Assembly (NCBI GenBank): GCA_002110465.1
Contig: NEED01000074.1
Coordinates: 1-38,165, forward strand
From: an unicellular cyanobacterium SU2
GTDB lineage: Bacteria > Cyanobacteriota > Cyanobacteriia > Cyanobacteriales > Microcystaceae
Length of the DNA stretch: 38,165 nucleotides
Direction of reading: 5' to 3'
Positions within the stretch are counted from its first letter, which is position 1. Each line of letters begins with the position of its first letter. Under the pieces are notes generated by a model. It did no database searches. It was not told where the DNA came from and was given only the letters and a program-made list of their open reading frames with translations. Shown piece by piece: positions 10,601 to 17,924 of the stretch. The position numbers were made by a program, and so were the translations under genes.

Positions 10601-13600
10601 CCACTAACAACGCTATTCCCTGCACTCAATTCGTCGGTGGTGAGGATAACACCGCTATCAATTTCAGCCAGGGAAGTGGTTTCGTCTTCTAAAACAGTTG
10701 CTGTGGCTATATAGCTATTACCTATAGGGACTACATTCTGAGTAATAGTTTCACCATTTTCAAGAGTGAATTCAACTTGATAAGTTTCTTCTCCTGTCAA
10801 AGCTAAATCATCGGGATCTGCATATAAATCAATAGTGAGACTATATGCAGAGCCAGGTAGAGTATAGTTGACAGAGAAATCATTATCTTTATCGTTTTGG
10901 GATACATCGTTAACTTGAACATCTAAAACTCGATTATCTGTGCTTGTTTCCCAAATAATATTTTCTGTTGTGGTTGTAGATAGTTTAACATTCTTAATAG
11001 TTTCTCCTGGTGCTGAAATATTAGCTTGAAAATGTAAATCAATAATGTTGTTGCTGGCAATGTTATCGGGAGAAACAAAATCTGCATCCCCTCTTGAATT
11101 TGAACTGTTCCCACTCAAAACATTAACTGAGTAAGATTTATCAGAATTATTGACAAAAGATACAGTTACATTATATTTATCGATATTGTCTTTATTTATT
11201 CCTGTGGCATCTGCATAAAGGTCAAATCTTTCTTGAGTCCCTACTACTACATGACTAAAACTGGTTACATCTGGATTTCTACTATTAAGTAATTCTGTGC
11301 TATTTTGCACTACTCCTAAAAGGCGATCGCTATTTTCTGGGATAATTTCCCAGGTGGCGATCTCCTGGTTACCATCTAATCCCTGTAGTTGGATTGAGTT
11401 AATTTCTTCTCCTACCACACTAGAATCTAGGGTAAGTAAAAAGTGTAAATCTGTTTCTCCATTGGGTTCTAAAGAACTTTCTGATACTAAATCATAGTCA
11501 CTAACCCCCCTATTGATAGATAGTTCAGTGGGAACTAACTCTAATTGGGGTTTGATGATTGTATTATTCCAACTATTACTATCTATATCTTCTACAATAC
11601 CTTGATAAATCTGGTAAGTGCCTGAGTTGATTGGACGCAATTGAGAGGAAAAATGTTCGCTTATTTGATCTGAAGTTTGAGGATTACTCACATCTTCTAC
11701 TTTTTGCAGCGCGTAGTTATACAAAGCTACCTCATCAACAACAATCTCATTGGCTGCAGTTATTGTTAAATCTTCCCCATTGCTGCTGCGAGTAACACCT
11801 TCTGTGCTGGCTAAATTCTGTCCATTGACATAGACTGCCATTTTAGAGGGAACAGTTAAAGTTTCTGAGACGTTATTTTCCTCATCTGTTTCTGTATATG
11901 TGTATTCTGTTGAATAACCTGCTACGACATAATGCCATTGATTAAGAGGTAAGTTAAGTTCTTCAGTTAGGTTTTGATTATCTCCTCCTAAATCAAAACT
12001 TATTTCCTCTGGCGTTATTGTTACTTGCCAATCTCTGTTGAGAGTTACTGTGCTATCATCTTCAGTAAATTTCACCCAAAACTCTATGCTGAAATCTTGA
12101 TTAGGTAAAGCTTCTCCGGTATTGGATACTGTAAAGCTACCATTATTAAATTTAATGGCTGTATTTTGATCACCAGGGGCTAAAGCACCTGATTGCCCAA
12201 ACTCGAATTCACCCTCATAAATCCCGGTAAAACCGTCTTCTCCCAAGACTCCCTGATTTGTCGCTTCTGTCCCTTCAGATTCATTGAGACGATAATATAA
12301 AGCGGGTTCATCTTGAATAATATTGTACAAGTAGGACGTTTCTTGCCAAACTTCTGTAAAGATGGCTGTTTGCTCGTCAATTTGTCCTATTTGGATATCT
12401 GCCCCTGTAGCTGGATTTGCTCCTTCTAGATCCGTTAGATAAACAATACTTTGCTCACTTCCTTGAATGAGAATATCTTCAGATTTTCCGTCAAAATTTC
12501 CTGTAATTAAGTTAGCTGAATCATCGCTGCTAGTAAAACTTTGAGCCGTAAATGTTCCATCACCATTAGATAGATAAATCGTCTGACCGTCTTCTGTAAT
12601 AACATCATCGACTTCGTCTTGATTAAAGTCCCCTACTATTGTTAGAGTTTCACTGGCTAAGATTGTTGTTGCTAATTGCTCAAATTCATCGCTTGTGTCG
12701 TTACTAAAATATATTTGCCATACATTTCCACTATCATCGCCTGGGTCAAATGCGGTGAGAAAATCATCAAAACCATCACCATTAAAATCTCCTATGACAG
12801 AAGTCTGAACCTTAGAGACTGGGGGTATTGATAAAGAATTAAGCCAGACTAAGTTTGCGTTATTGAGATTATTGACATCCTCATCTAGTGCTTCATTAGC
12901 TAAAAATACATCTAAACTCCCATCCCCATTAAGATCTCCCAACTTCCCTCGTACCGTTTCAGTATTTGAAGAAAATAATGACTGATCTCCATTAGAAAAG
13001 TTGCCATCGCCATCATTAAGCCAAATTACCTGATCTGATTCCAAGGCTGTAAGAAGTATGTCTGTATCCCCATCAAGATCTATATCTCCTAAAGAGGCAT
13101 CCACTCCAACTGTATCTGAACTTCCAATTTCTTGATTTGTATTGACAAAAGTTCCTTCACCATCATTGAGCCAAACTTGACTGTCTGGTGTAAAGGAACT
13201 GCCTTGAGTTCCCTGAGTATTAACCGCAACCAAGTCTAAATACTCGTCATTATTTAGATAACCTAGTTCTATATCGAATAAGTTCTCCCCTATTTCCAGA
13301 ATTTGATTGGTTCTATTAAAATTGCCACTTCCATTATTGAGCCGAACGATAACTCTTCCGAGAAAATCAGTTGATAAAACATCTAAATCCCTATCCCCAT
13401 CTATATCTCCTAGACTTGCTGAGAATGTTATACTATCATTGTTCCCTAAAGATTGACCACTGTCTGTAAAATTTCCATCTCCATCATTAAACCAAACCTT
13501 GTCTGGTCCTCTGTTACCAATATAAATATCTAAATCCCCATCCCCATCTATATCACCCAATTGACTACTATAGGCACCACCACCTATAGATTGGCCACTT

Positions 13601-16600
13601 TTTGTAAAATTTCCTAATCCATCGTTGAGCCAAATCTCATTATCTTCTTGGTATCCTCCAGTTACAAAAACATCTAAATCCCCATCCCCATCTATATCTC
13701 CTGATTCTGCACTGTCACTATACTTGTTACTCCCTAAAGGTTGACCAATTTCTGTAAAATTTCCATCTCCATCATTAAACCAAACCCTGTTCGGTCCGTA
13801 ATTAGCAACAAAGGCATCTAAATCCCCATCCCCATCAAAATCTGCCAAAACAACATCAAAACTGTCACTATTTCCTAAAGATTGATTCGTTTTTGTGAAT
13901 TCTAAGTCAGCTGGGTCTTCATTACCATCATCTGTCTCAACTGTTATTTGTTCATCTAGTTCAAAGACGAGATTATTCTCTGAAAGTGTGGCTAAATAAA
14001 TACTAATATTGGCATTTTGTTGACTCAATAAATCCGCTTTACCATCATCATTGAAGTCTCCTGTTCTGAGTGTTGTTGTTGAACTAGGTTGGGCTTCATT
14101 GAAACTGACTTGCTGCTGAGTAAAATCCCCACTTTCGCTCCCTAAATAAACAGATAAGTTAGTGCTTTGACTACTTTGGGGTTGAATTAAGAAGTCATCA
14201 AACCCATCTCCATTGTAATCAGCTACTAAAATTAGACTATCGGCTTCATCTGTCGTCACCGAATTCAATTGTTCAGTGCTAGATAAATAGACTTGAATTA
14301 TTAAGTCACCAGTAGTTTGTTGTTGCAAAAAGTCATCAAAACCATCTCCATCAAAATCTCCTACATAAAGATTGGCCTCAGAAGCAGGAAGTAACCCGCT
14401 AAGGGTTAGGGTATCAATGGTAAAAGAACCATTGGCCTGATTAGAATAGTAGATAGAGATAGGATTGGATGTACTACTTGGATCTTGAGTTAGTAAATCG
14501 TCAAAACCATCGGCATCAAAGTCTCCTGTGTAGACCGTTAAGCCTTCTAGATTATCAGCTAAATTTCCTTCTCGCCAGGATAAAGTTCGAGAAATATAAA
14601 CAGGAGAACTCCAAGTTTCTTCCTCAGTATCAAAAATAGAATAATAGATTCGATTATTATTGTTAATATCAGGGATTAATTGGTCACTACTAAGATTTTG
14701 AATCCAACTTGCTATCAAGTTTCCATCAGAGGTTTCTGCTAAAGTTAAGCCACTGATCGCTCTACCTGTGGGGAAATCATCAACGATGGGAGCGGCATCA
14801 TTATAAGCGACGATTGATTCTCCTGTGGTAGTTGAGTAGTAGATCTGACTCGAAGTCATTGCTGAGTTTAATTCAGTCAATGTACTGTCTGGGGTGATTT
14901 CACTGGTATCTTGATTAATCCAAACTACTAGGGTTTGAATATTATCTGTGTCGCCATAAAACCCAACCACAGGGTCAATATTAACATTTTCCTGATTAGG
15001 AATTAACACAGGAGTGTTCCAAACAATCGGCGAATCGGCCGATTTCATCGCATAAATCTTACTGGTAGGAACACCTGGATTATTGGTGTCTTCAATTTCC
15101 CAACTTTGTGACCAGGCGACAGTATTATCTATACTTTGATCTGGACTCACTATAACTGGAGGTCCATCATTAACTAAATTAGATTCCGAATTCCCTTCTT
15201 CAACTGATAAGTTACTATCAGTGGTGTTATTCGTTTGAGTAATATATGTACCTTCATTAAGAGTATAGATATTAGTATTGCCAATGGTAGGATTATAACC
15301 AACAGTAACTTCTGTGTTACTAGAGTTTAGGGCATTATCTAAAATCTGTGAACTATTTGCTCCTTGACCTAACTCCCAAACTTTTTTGGTTTTATATTCA
15401 ACTGTGATAAATTCTGCAGCCGTGACACTAATATCGAATGCTAGTCCAATTTCGGTAACATCTTCCTCAAAGTCTGGACCAAAGAAAAACTCTACATCTC
15501 CTTCAGCTTTTGTATAGAGTCCTCCTAAGAGAGAACCTTTTACGTCTAAATCACCAACAATATAAAAGCCAAGACTGGAAATATTACGACTGTTTCCTAA
15601 TTCCGCTTCATCAACTTTTAATATTCCTACATAGGGAGCATCTATCCCTGTGTTTTCCGAACCAAAAGTTACATCGATATCACCAATATTTGTGTTTTCA
15701 TCAACGGTTGTATTGCCATTTTGATCTTCAATTTCTAACCCTGAACCTAAACCACTACTGAGGTTTGAAGAAGATGTTTGATTAAATTCTTCTGTGAGAC
15801 CAATAAAATAAAGTAAGCCAATATCTCCTTTAATACTGCCTTGAGCGATAAAAGGGACTTTAATAGTATACTCTCGAAAAAAATCAATTAGGAGAGTGAA
15901 TTCTAAAGTATTTTCATCTTTCTGATATGTTTTATTCTCTATTTTCCAAGTCGTCGCGTCACTAAAGCCAACAGTAGACTCCAAACCCCTCTCAATCTTG
16001 ATTTGCGCCCCCCCAGGGAGCTTTGTTCTTTCTGTTTCGCTAAAAATTAGACCAACACTTGCTCCAAAAGTTTCTTCAATTTTTTTCTGATTTTCTTCTC
16101 CTTCAGCAAAAGCGGCAAGGGTTATGCTAGGCCAGGTTTCAGGTAACAATTTAAAATTTAGTCCTGTTAACTGACCAAAATAGTTGGCAAAGTTACTTTG
16201 ATTATTAGCTTGAGAAGCTTCCTGATTGGTTTTTGGAGATAGTCTAATCTCAACATTAAACCCTGGTTCAAATCCCCATTTGAATTCTTGTTGGTTAAAT
16301 CCTCCTAATTCACTATCTTCAGTAATACTTGTTGTTTCTTCAGTTACATAAGGAGTTTGTGCTTCTAGTCCTGGTAAGTTAACTTCTGCTACATTGGCAG
16401 TCGCTGATTGAAAAACTAAATTTTCTTGCTCAATTTTTGACTGTATATAGTATAAATCTGTATCTTCATCAGGATCATCACTATCAATCTTTTGACTAGC
16501 GATAATCAGAGAACTGGGGTCTTTACCAGTTCCATTTTCGATATAGGCACTAAAATTTTGATCGGCTGTTGCATCGGAAGTAATAGCGATCGCTTCTGAC

Positions 16601-16920
16601 CATTCTAACTCACCTGTGTTGGTGTAGCGAGCTACGGAGTAATATAATTCTGAGTTATTATCTACATCTTCTTGCCAAATTACGACTAACCCTGGGCTGC
16701 GTAAATTTGAGCTAATTGGAAATAATTGAGGACTAGATAGTAGTTGAATATTGTACTTTCCATTGGTATCTGTTCCTGGAATAGTTTGAGCCTCGACCCA
16801 TTTTTGTCCGTTATCATCATAGATAGCGTGCCATAAAAGACCATCATCTTCCCAAACAACGTTTTCTACTCCTCTAGTATCCGTGTTAAATGCTGGTCTC
16901 TGTTCTAAAAAGTTACTCAT
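4636..16920 (-). CDS. Giant multidomain FG-GAP/integrin-alpha-like, LamG, Calx-beta, cadherin protein with type I secretion C-terminus
   Basis: The gene encodes 4094 residues from ATG 16920 (MSNFLEQRPAF), with no signal peptide. Approximate order: residues 1-205 and 590-790 propeller-like (NNSELYYS, SWIQNLS); 206-590 a module I do not recognise; 795-1490 VCBS/FG-GAP with many DGDGDLD loops; 1535-1745 LamG (SIEFWVKFTE, NQWHYVVAGY); 1800-2050 two beta domains; 2120-2640 integrin-alpha-like FG-GAP (NIDGDGIDDLVIGAP); 2700-3110 VCBS; 3110-3420 integrin-like FG-GAP; 3420-3500 RTX-like (GNDIIKGNGGADYL); 3634-3720 Calx-beta; about 3750-3860 choice-of-anchor-U-like (SDNDGLVNGIIS); 3870-3960 cadherin; 3967-4094 type I secretion target (DTFIYE, DIITDFNANNDDLIDL). 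Calcium-dependent folding outside the cell after type I export is inferred from these families. The function is probably adhesion or matrix formation, but no ligand can be read. It is a paralog of gene 3, from which it differs by the cadherin domain and the unrecognised module. Confidence 0.9.
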   Translation of the reverse strand: MSNFLEQRPAFNTDTRGVENVVWEDDGLLWHAIYDDNGQKWVEAQTIPGTDTNGKYNIQLLSSPQLFPISSNLRSPGLVVIWQEDVDNNSELYYSVARYTNTGELEWSEAIAITSDATADQNFSAYIENGTGKDPSSLIIASQKIDSDDPDEDTDLYYIQSKIEQENLVFQSATANVAEVNLPGLEAQTPYVTEETTSITEDSELGGFNQQEFKWGFEPGFNVEIRLSPKTNQEASQANNQSNFANYFGQLTGLNFKLLPETWPSITLAAFAEGEENQKKIEETFGASVGLIFSETERTKLPGGAQIKIERGLESTVGFSDATTWKIENKTYQKDENTLEFTLLIDFFREYTIKVPFIAQGSIKGDIGLLYFIGLTEEFNQTSSSNLSSGLGSGLEIEDQNGNTTVDENTNIGDIDVTFGSENTGIDAPYVGILKVDEAELGNSRNISSLGFYIVGDLDVKGSLLGGLYTKAEGDVEFFFGPDFEEDVTEIGLAFDISVTAAEFITVEYKTKKVWELGQGANSSQILDNALNSSNTEVTVGYNPTIGNTNIYTLNEGTYITQTNNTTDSNLSVEEGNSESNLVNDGPPVIVSPDQSIDNTVAWSQSWEIEDTNNPGVPTSKIYAMKSADSPIVWNTPVLIPNQENVNIDPVVGFYGDTDNIQTLVVWINQDTSEITPDSTLTELNSAMTSSQIYYSTTTGESIVAYNDAAPIVDDFPTGRAISGLTLAETSDGNLIASWIQNLSSDQLIPDINNNNRIYYSIFDTEEETWSSPVYISRTLSWREGNLADNLEGLTVYTGDFDADGFDDLLTQDPSSTSNPISIYYSNQANGSFTIDTLTLSGLLPASEANLYVGDFDGDGFDDFLQQQTTGDLIIQVYLSSTEQLNSVTTDEADSLILVADYNGDGFDDFLIQPQSSQSTNLSVYLGSESGDFTQQQVSFNEAQPSSTTTLRTGDFNDDGKADLLSQQNANISIYLATLSENNLVFELDEQITVETDDGNEDPADLEFTKTNQSLGNSDSFDVVLADFDGDGDLDAFVANYGPNRVWFNDGDGNFTEIGQPLGSNKYSDSAESGDIDGDGDLDVFVTGGYQEDNEIWLNDGLGNFTKSGQSIGGGAYSSQLGDIDGDGDLDIYIGNRGPDKVWFNDGDGNFTDSGQSLGNNDSITFSASLGDIDGDRDLDVLSTDFLGRVIVRLNNGSGNFNRTNQILEIGENLFDIELGYLNNDEYLDLVAVNTQGTQGSSFTPDSQVWLNDGEGTFVNTNQEIGSSDTVGVDASLGDIDLDGDTDILLTALESDQVIWLNDGDGNFSNGDQSLFSSNTETVRGKLGDLNGDGSLDVFLANEALDEDVNNLNNANLVWLNSLSIPPVSKVQTSVIGDFNGDGFDDFLTAFDPGDDSGNVWQIYFSNDTSDEFEQLATTILASETLTIVGDFNQDEVDDVITEDGQTIYLSNGDGTFTAQSFTSSDDSANLITGNFDGKSEDILIQGSEQSIVYLTDLEGANPATGADIQIGQIDEQTAIFTEVWQETSYLYNIIQDEPALYYRLNESEGTEATNQGVLGEDGFTGIYEGEFEFGQSGALAPGDQNTAIKFNNGSFTVSNTGEALPNQDFSIEFWVKFTEDDSTVTLNRDWQVTITPEEISFDLGGDNQNLTEELNLPLNQWHYVVAGYSTEYTYTETDEENNVSETLTVPSKMAVYVNGQNLASTEGVTRSSNGEDLTITAANEIVVDEVALYNYALQKVEDVSNPQTSDQISEHFSSQLRPINSGTYQIYQGIVEDIDSNSWNNTIIKPQLELVPTELSINRGVSDYDLVSESSLEPNGETDLHFLLTLDSSVVGEEINSIQLQGLDGNQEIATWEIIPENSDRLLGVVQNSTELLNSRNPDVTSFSHVVVGTQERFDLYADATGINKDNIDKYNVTVSFVNNSDKSYSVNVLSGNSSNSRGDADFVSPDNIASNNIIDLHFQANISAPGETIKNVKLSTTTTENIIWETSTDNRVLDVQVNDVSQNDKDNDFSVNYTLPGSAYSLTIDLYADPDDLALTGEETYQVEFTLENGETITQNVVPIGNSYIATATVLEDETTSLAEIDSGVILTTDELSAGNSVVSGELGNGERYVSLGVPGYNEENGGVFVLTGTISAKNLTAGSSPSNGIWISGLDNAGVGYSLATGNIDGDGIDDLVIGAPKSGKGAIYVIYGKAINAGNNVDLSNLSSSPSETGFKVEGENDSEEFGFDVAVGNIDGDGLDEIVVGAPASQDSSGNTIGRVYVVNGDKETPSPQQIFAGSTTKAIANNRVEPNPTTVDVGSSAGFSVAISDGDSDNQVDFNGDGFGDILIGAPGYYQAYTYTRPTEDVVSGVGDTFSSISDTINENQPSNTLYLNTGRSYIIYGSTDIGNYTPDTLNSDSGFTLAANPDNRYSNTVSGFDVSFIDINGDKLDDAAIGAPGANNNRGAVYTIFGDSSKKSESVNITSESDLTINGDSNQRGQTGKAIASAGDVDNDNIEDLIIASPFAGYSAGQSNVVFGDTNLTGEVDLTSSAQNNALVLTGGIPQNFSGKAVSGVGDVNGDSVDDFVVSAPQAKETYIVFGHPWLEEDGSLKLNTLQADNGYFIESNSTDAYSITNVADLGDINGDGFADLLRIDSLDESESQQYAVVDLGESSDELIKAEAVGFDTLPQTNQSSIKATAGNIVGDFDGDGFDDFLVQDDTNLKVIFGGDSELSESSSSTITNPNSNNSYSELVEFVFFANYEDDHKIYFNDGNGNFTLTQSISNNYNSYDVALADLDGDGDMDAFVANGDGKGNQVFRNENGKFVNTKQSLGSGNSRGVDLADLDNDGDIDAFVANDNGGDNSGSKNTVWLNDGDGGFSQGLFDDNQRKKSRDVSLGDVDNDGDIDAFIANNDQSNRLWINDGSANFSNPWNSNDSRNSRAVELVDLNGDNYLDVIVGNDEGEPDESWLNNKDKTFTLQDWGLSDDDEEDNEKDTKAIAVDDFNGDGNIDFIAGIANSNVNRSWTGDGTGKFPEDKNDGKDYNTYGLAFGDIEGDGDLDLFAANNGDNNVIYINNGGEVFRNSVKTLSNSAYSTSVAVATYNGNVGDELTLGDISPLGDFNGDGLEDFAVIANTYRNNYVYVVYGNSNGTIPDDFNDLTEDQGLIITTTGGTLTNVTKAGDVNGDGFDDLAFGWGNSYGINRASVIVLGEEKRENINLGKLNLSHINNNFNSQGIVAFDSSNSETKTIKSVVEGIGDINGDGFDDLSLYGDNASFITLLTQSFWDNPTFKSSSQFDYLPSTYSLIYNESASTSELGSSVSNGGDINGDGFDDFIIAAPYATNLDGNILNTGVIYVVFGNSSFQDEANSNNNIDIDDLVSDNLAFKITGLDSSYSGISVNGGEDIDGDGFDDVIISTKDDNGKDPTFVIFGGDFTASVNQYGTFDGNDVMIGTPTGENMIGASGNDIIKGNGGADYLQSSRGDDVLIVADTYFTKVDGGDGNDTLVFAGYTDQDFALEDLIASGKIEGIEAIDLSDYGSNTLTLPETIWLLKLSDTSNTITITGDSEDIVAFPKNVTLESTIINDVLYNVYRDGNLEILLDTNLEITAATTTSSLVTNSFNALEATTTDISLTNVTDSEEEEVETTEFAIQPTYLSIPRSIVSESEGEIEFVITRTGDLSEPLVVKYHTVDSTGKAGIHYHHVGGFTVFEAEEAQKTVTVDLIDNEINTGKSVDIGLSVEHFGSRTDLAQEIEVKAVSETDSQIRSWDILPLPLIELENKSITSLVSFDYKLTTPLDKNPVIVTLEVPESAKVNSYFKFDFDSQTWSNFEYDGETGAEFIDSDGNGLTDQVRVHLVDGQDSDNDGLVNGIISALATFANINNVPDDISITNLFVTENAPDNTLIGRLSTIDPDVGDSHTYTLLDDAQGRFKIVGDELQVADTSQLDFESDPDLDILVESTDSGGLSVEKTFTVNLIDDRDFDVTGTQGDDLINSGIGGEVITGLGGKDTFIYEKINEFGDIITDFNANNDDLIDLKPLYNSYTSFGYDFDTILGENPFEDLVNVTAIGSNDSRISVSPYGQLLPDYQLPLVTLEGVTPAQIDKNDFIFS

Positions 16921-17236
16921 TACTATAAAAGTTTATTGACTAGGTTTTTGAGTTTTGCTTAATCAAATATTGATCAATTATATAGTATTTTTTCTGTTTA
17001 TTGTAAATCTCCCCCTTGCGCGTGATTATGATTATGACTATGAGAGGAGTTTCGATTTGATTGTGCCATTATAAAAAATTTTCCTCAACTTACAAATTAT
17101 TCCTTCTTGTCAAAGATAACTTTTATCTTCAAACTTAATTAACTAAGTTATATCTACTTAAAAGTAGTAATCAAAATAGATATAACCCAGTGCATTACTC
17201 AGGTTTATTAATTAGAATCTGTTTGTTTTTTTGTGT
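16921..17236. other. Intergenic region upstream of gene 2
   Basis: This AT-rich spacer separates the PEP-CTERM gene from gene 2, both read leftward. It holds a short palindrome (aagataacttttatctt, about 17117-17133), a near-palindromic aacttaattaactaagtt, and one tiny His-rich frame listed separately. I see no riboswitch, no GC-rich terminator and no convincing sigma-70 promoter. Confidence 0.5.
16998..17069 (-). CDS. Possible 23-residue histidine-rich peptide
   Basis: ATG at 17069 opens a 23-codon frame that includes NSSHSHNHNHAQGGD and ends at TAA 16998. A ttgagg sequence lies about 13 bases upstream of the ATG, which is rather far for a ribosome-binding site. The HSHNHNH run could bind metal, but a frame this short arises easily by chance. 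It sits between the PEP-CTERM gene and gene 2 on the same strand, so it could also be a leader. Low confidence. Confidence 0.2.
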   Translation of the reverse strand: MAQSNRNSSHSHNHNHAQGGDLQ

Positions 17237-17848
17237 TCAGAGATTTAGAGATTTTTTAAACAAAGTTCCAAAACCTATCGCCATTCCGGCTCCTAAGATG
17301 GTTAGAGGTTCAGGAATTGGTTGTGCAGTCCAGGTTCCTGAACGAATTTCAGGAGAGGTTCCCGCAGAGGTAAAAATAATAGTCCCTCCTATTCCTTGAG
17401 GATCATCAGGAGTACCAACCCCTTCCCCACTGCCACTGAGAGTCAGTCCCCCAATATCAGGAATCATGCCTAATATCCATTCTGGTTGAATGGGTTCTAA
17501 ACCCCCAATTTGAGCAAAAAAGGAGGTATGTAGTAATTCAGTTGAAGAAGAATTAGGAGAAAAAAGTAAAGGTTGGGTGTAACTGGGAAAATTAGCTAAG
17601 GTGATGATTTGAGGATCTACTTCAGTTCCAAGATCTAAAGTCAAGTTAACCTCTGTCACTTCATAACTTTGTGTGACATTATCATATTGGTTTTTATCTA
17701 TTTTGATGAGACCATCACCAGTAATTTCTCCAGAAAAATTAAATTCCCATAGAGAGTTGAAAGCTTGAGCCGGCTGACTGCTCAAAAAAGTCGTAGTTGT
17801 AGCAACAATAGCGAAGATGGGGGTGATGTTAGACCAAAGAAATTTCAT
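17237..17848 (-). CDS. PEP-CTERM sorting domain protein
   Basis: The protein has 203 residues. Its N-terminus is a Sec signal peptide: K2, a hydrophobic stretch (ITPIFAIVATTTTFLSS) and a likely cleavage after QPAQA at about residue 29. The mature part is beta-rich and unrecognised. The C-terminus has the PEP-CTERM pattern: PIPEPLTILGAGMAIGFG, a short hydrophobic helix, then basic FKKS. In bacteria with exosortase this tail directs processing and surface or matrix retention; in cyanobacteria such proteins are common and poorly understood. The gene lies between two giant genes on the same strand, 76 bp after the stop of gene 3 and about 316 bp before the start of gene 2, so co-expression with gene 3 is possible. 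No exosortase gene is in the window. Confidence 0.85.
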   Translation of the reverse strand: MKFLWSNITPIFAIVATTTTFLSSQPAQAFNSLWEFNFSGEITGDGLIKIDKNQYDNVTQSYEVTEVNLTLDLGTEVDPQIITLANFPSYTQPLLFSPNSSSTELLHTSFFAQIGGLEPIQPEWILGMIPDIGGLTLSGSGEGVGTPDDPQGIGGTIIFTSAGTSPEIRSGTWTAQPIPEPLTILGAGMAIGFGTLFKKSLNL

Positions 17849-17905
17849 GATTGTGACAATGTAATTAGAATAGGATTGACAAAAACGTTAGAGAAATCTA
17901 CTCTC

Positions 17906-17917
17906 ACTTTATAAAGT
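17906..17917. promoter_or_regulatory. 12-bp perfect palindrome between gene 3 and the PEP-CTERM gene
   Basis: ACTTTATAAAGT is a perfect palindrome in the 76-bp gap between the stop of gene 3 and the start of the PEP-CTERM gene. It could be an operator. It is AT-rich, so chance is a real alternative. No T-run follows, so it is not a standard terminator. Confidence 0.25.
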
Positions 17918-17924
17918 AATTTCA

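Noticed and set aside
15510-15761. Plus-strand 83-codon frame rich in His, Leu and Cys
   Set aside because: It is antisense to the clearly coding N-terminal region of gene 2 and has no recognisable features.
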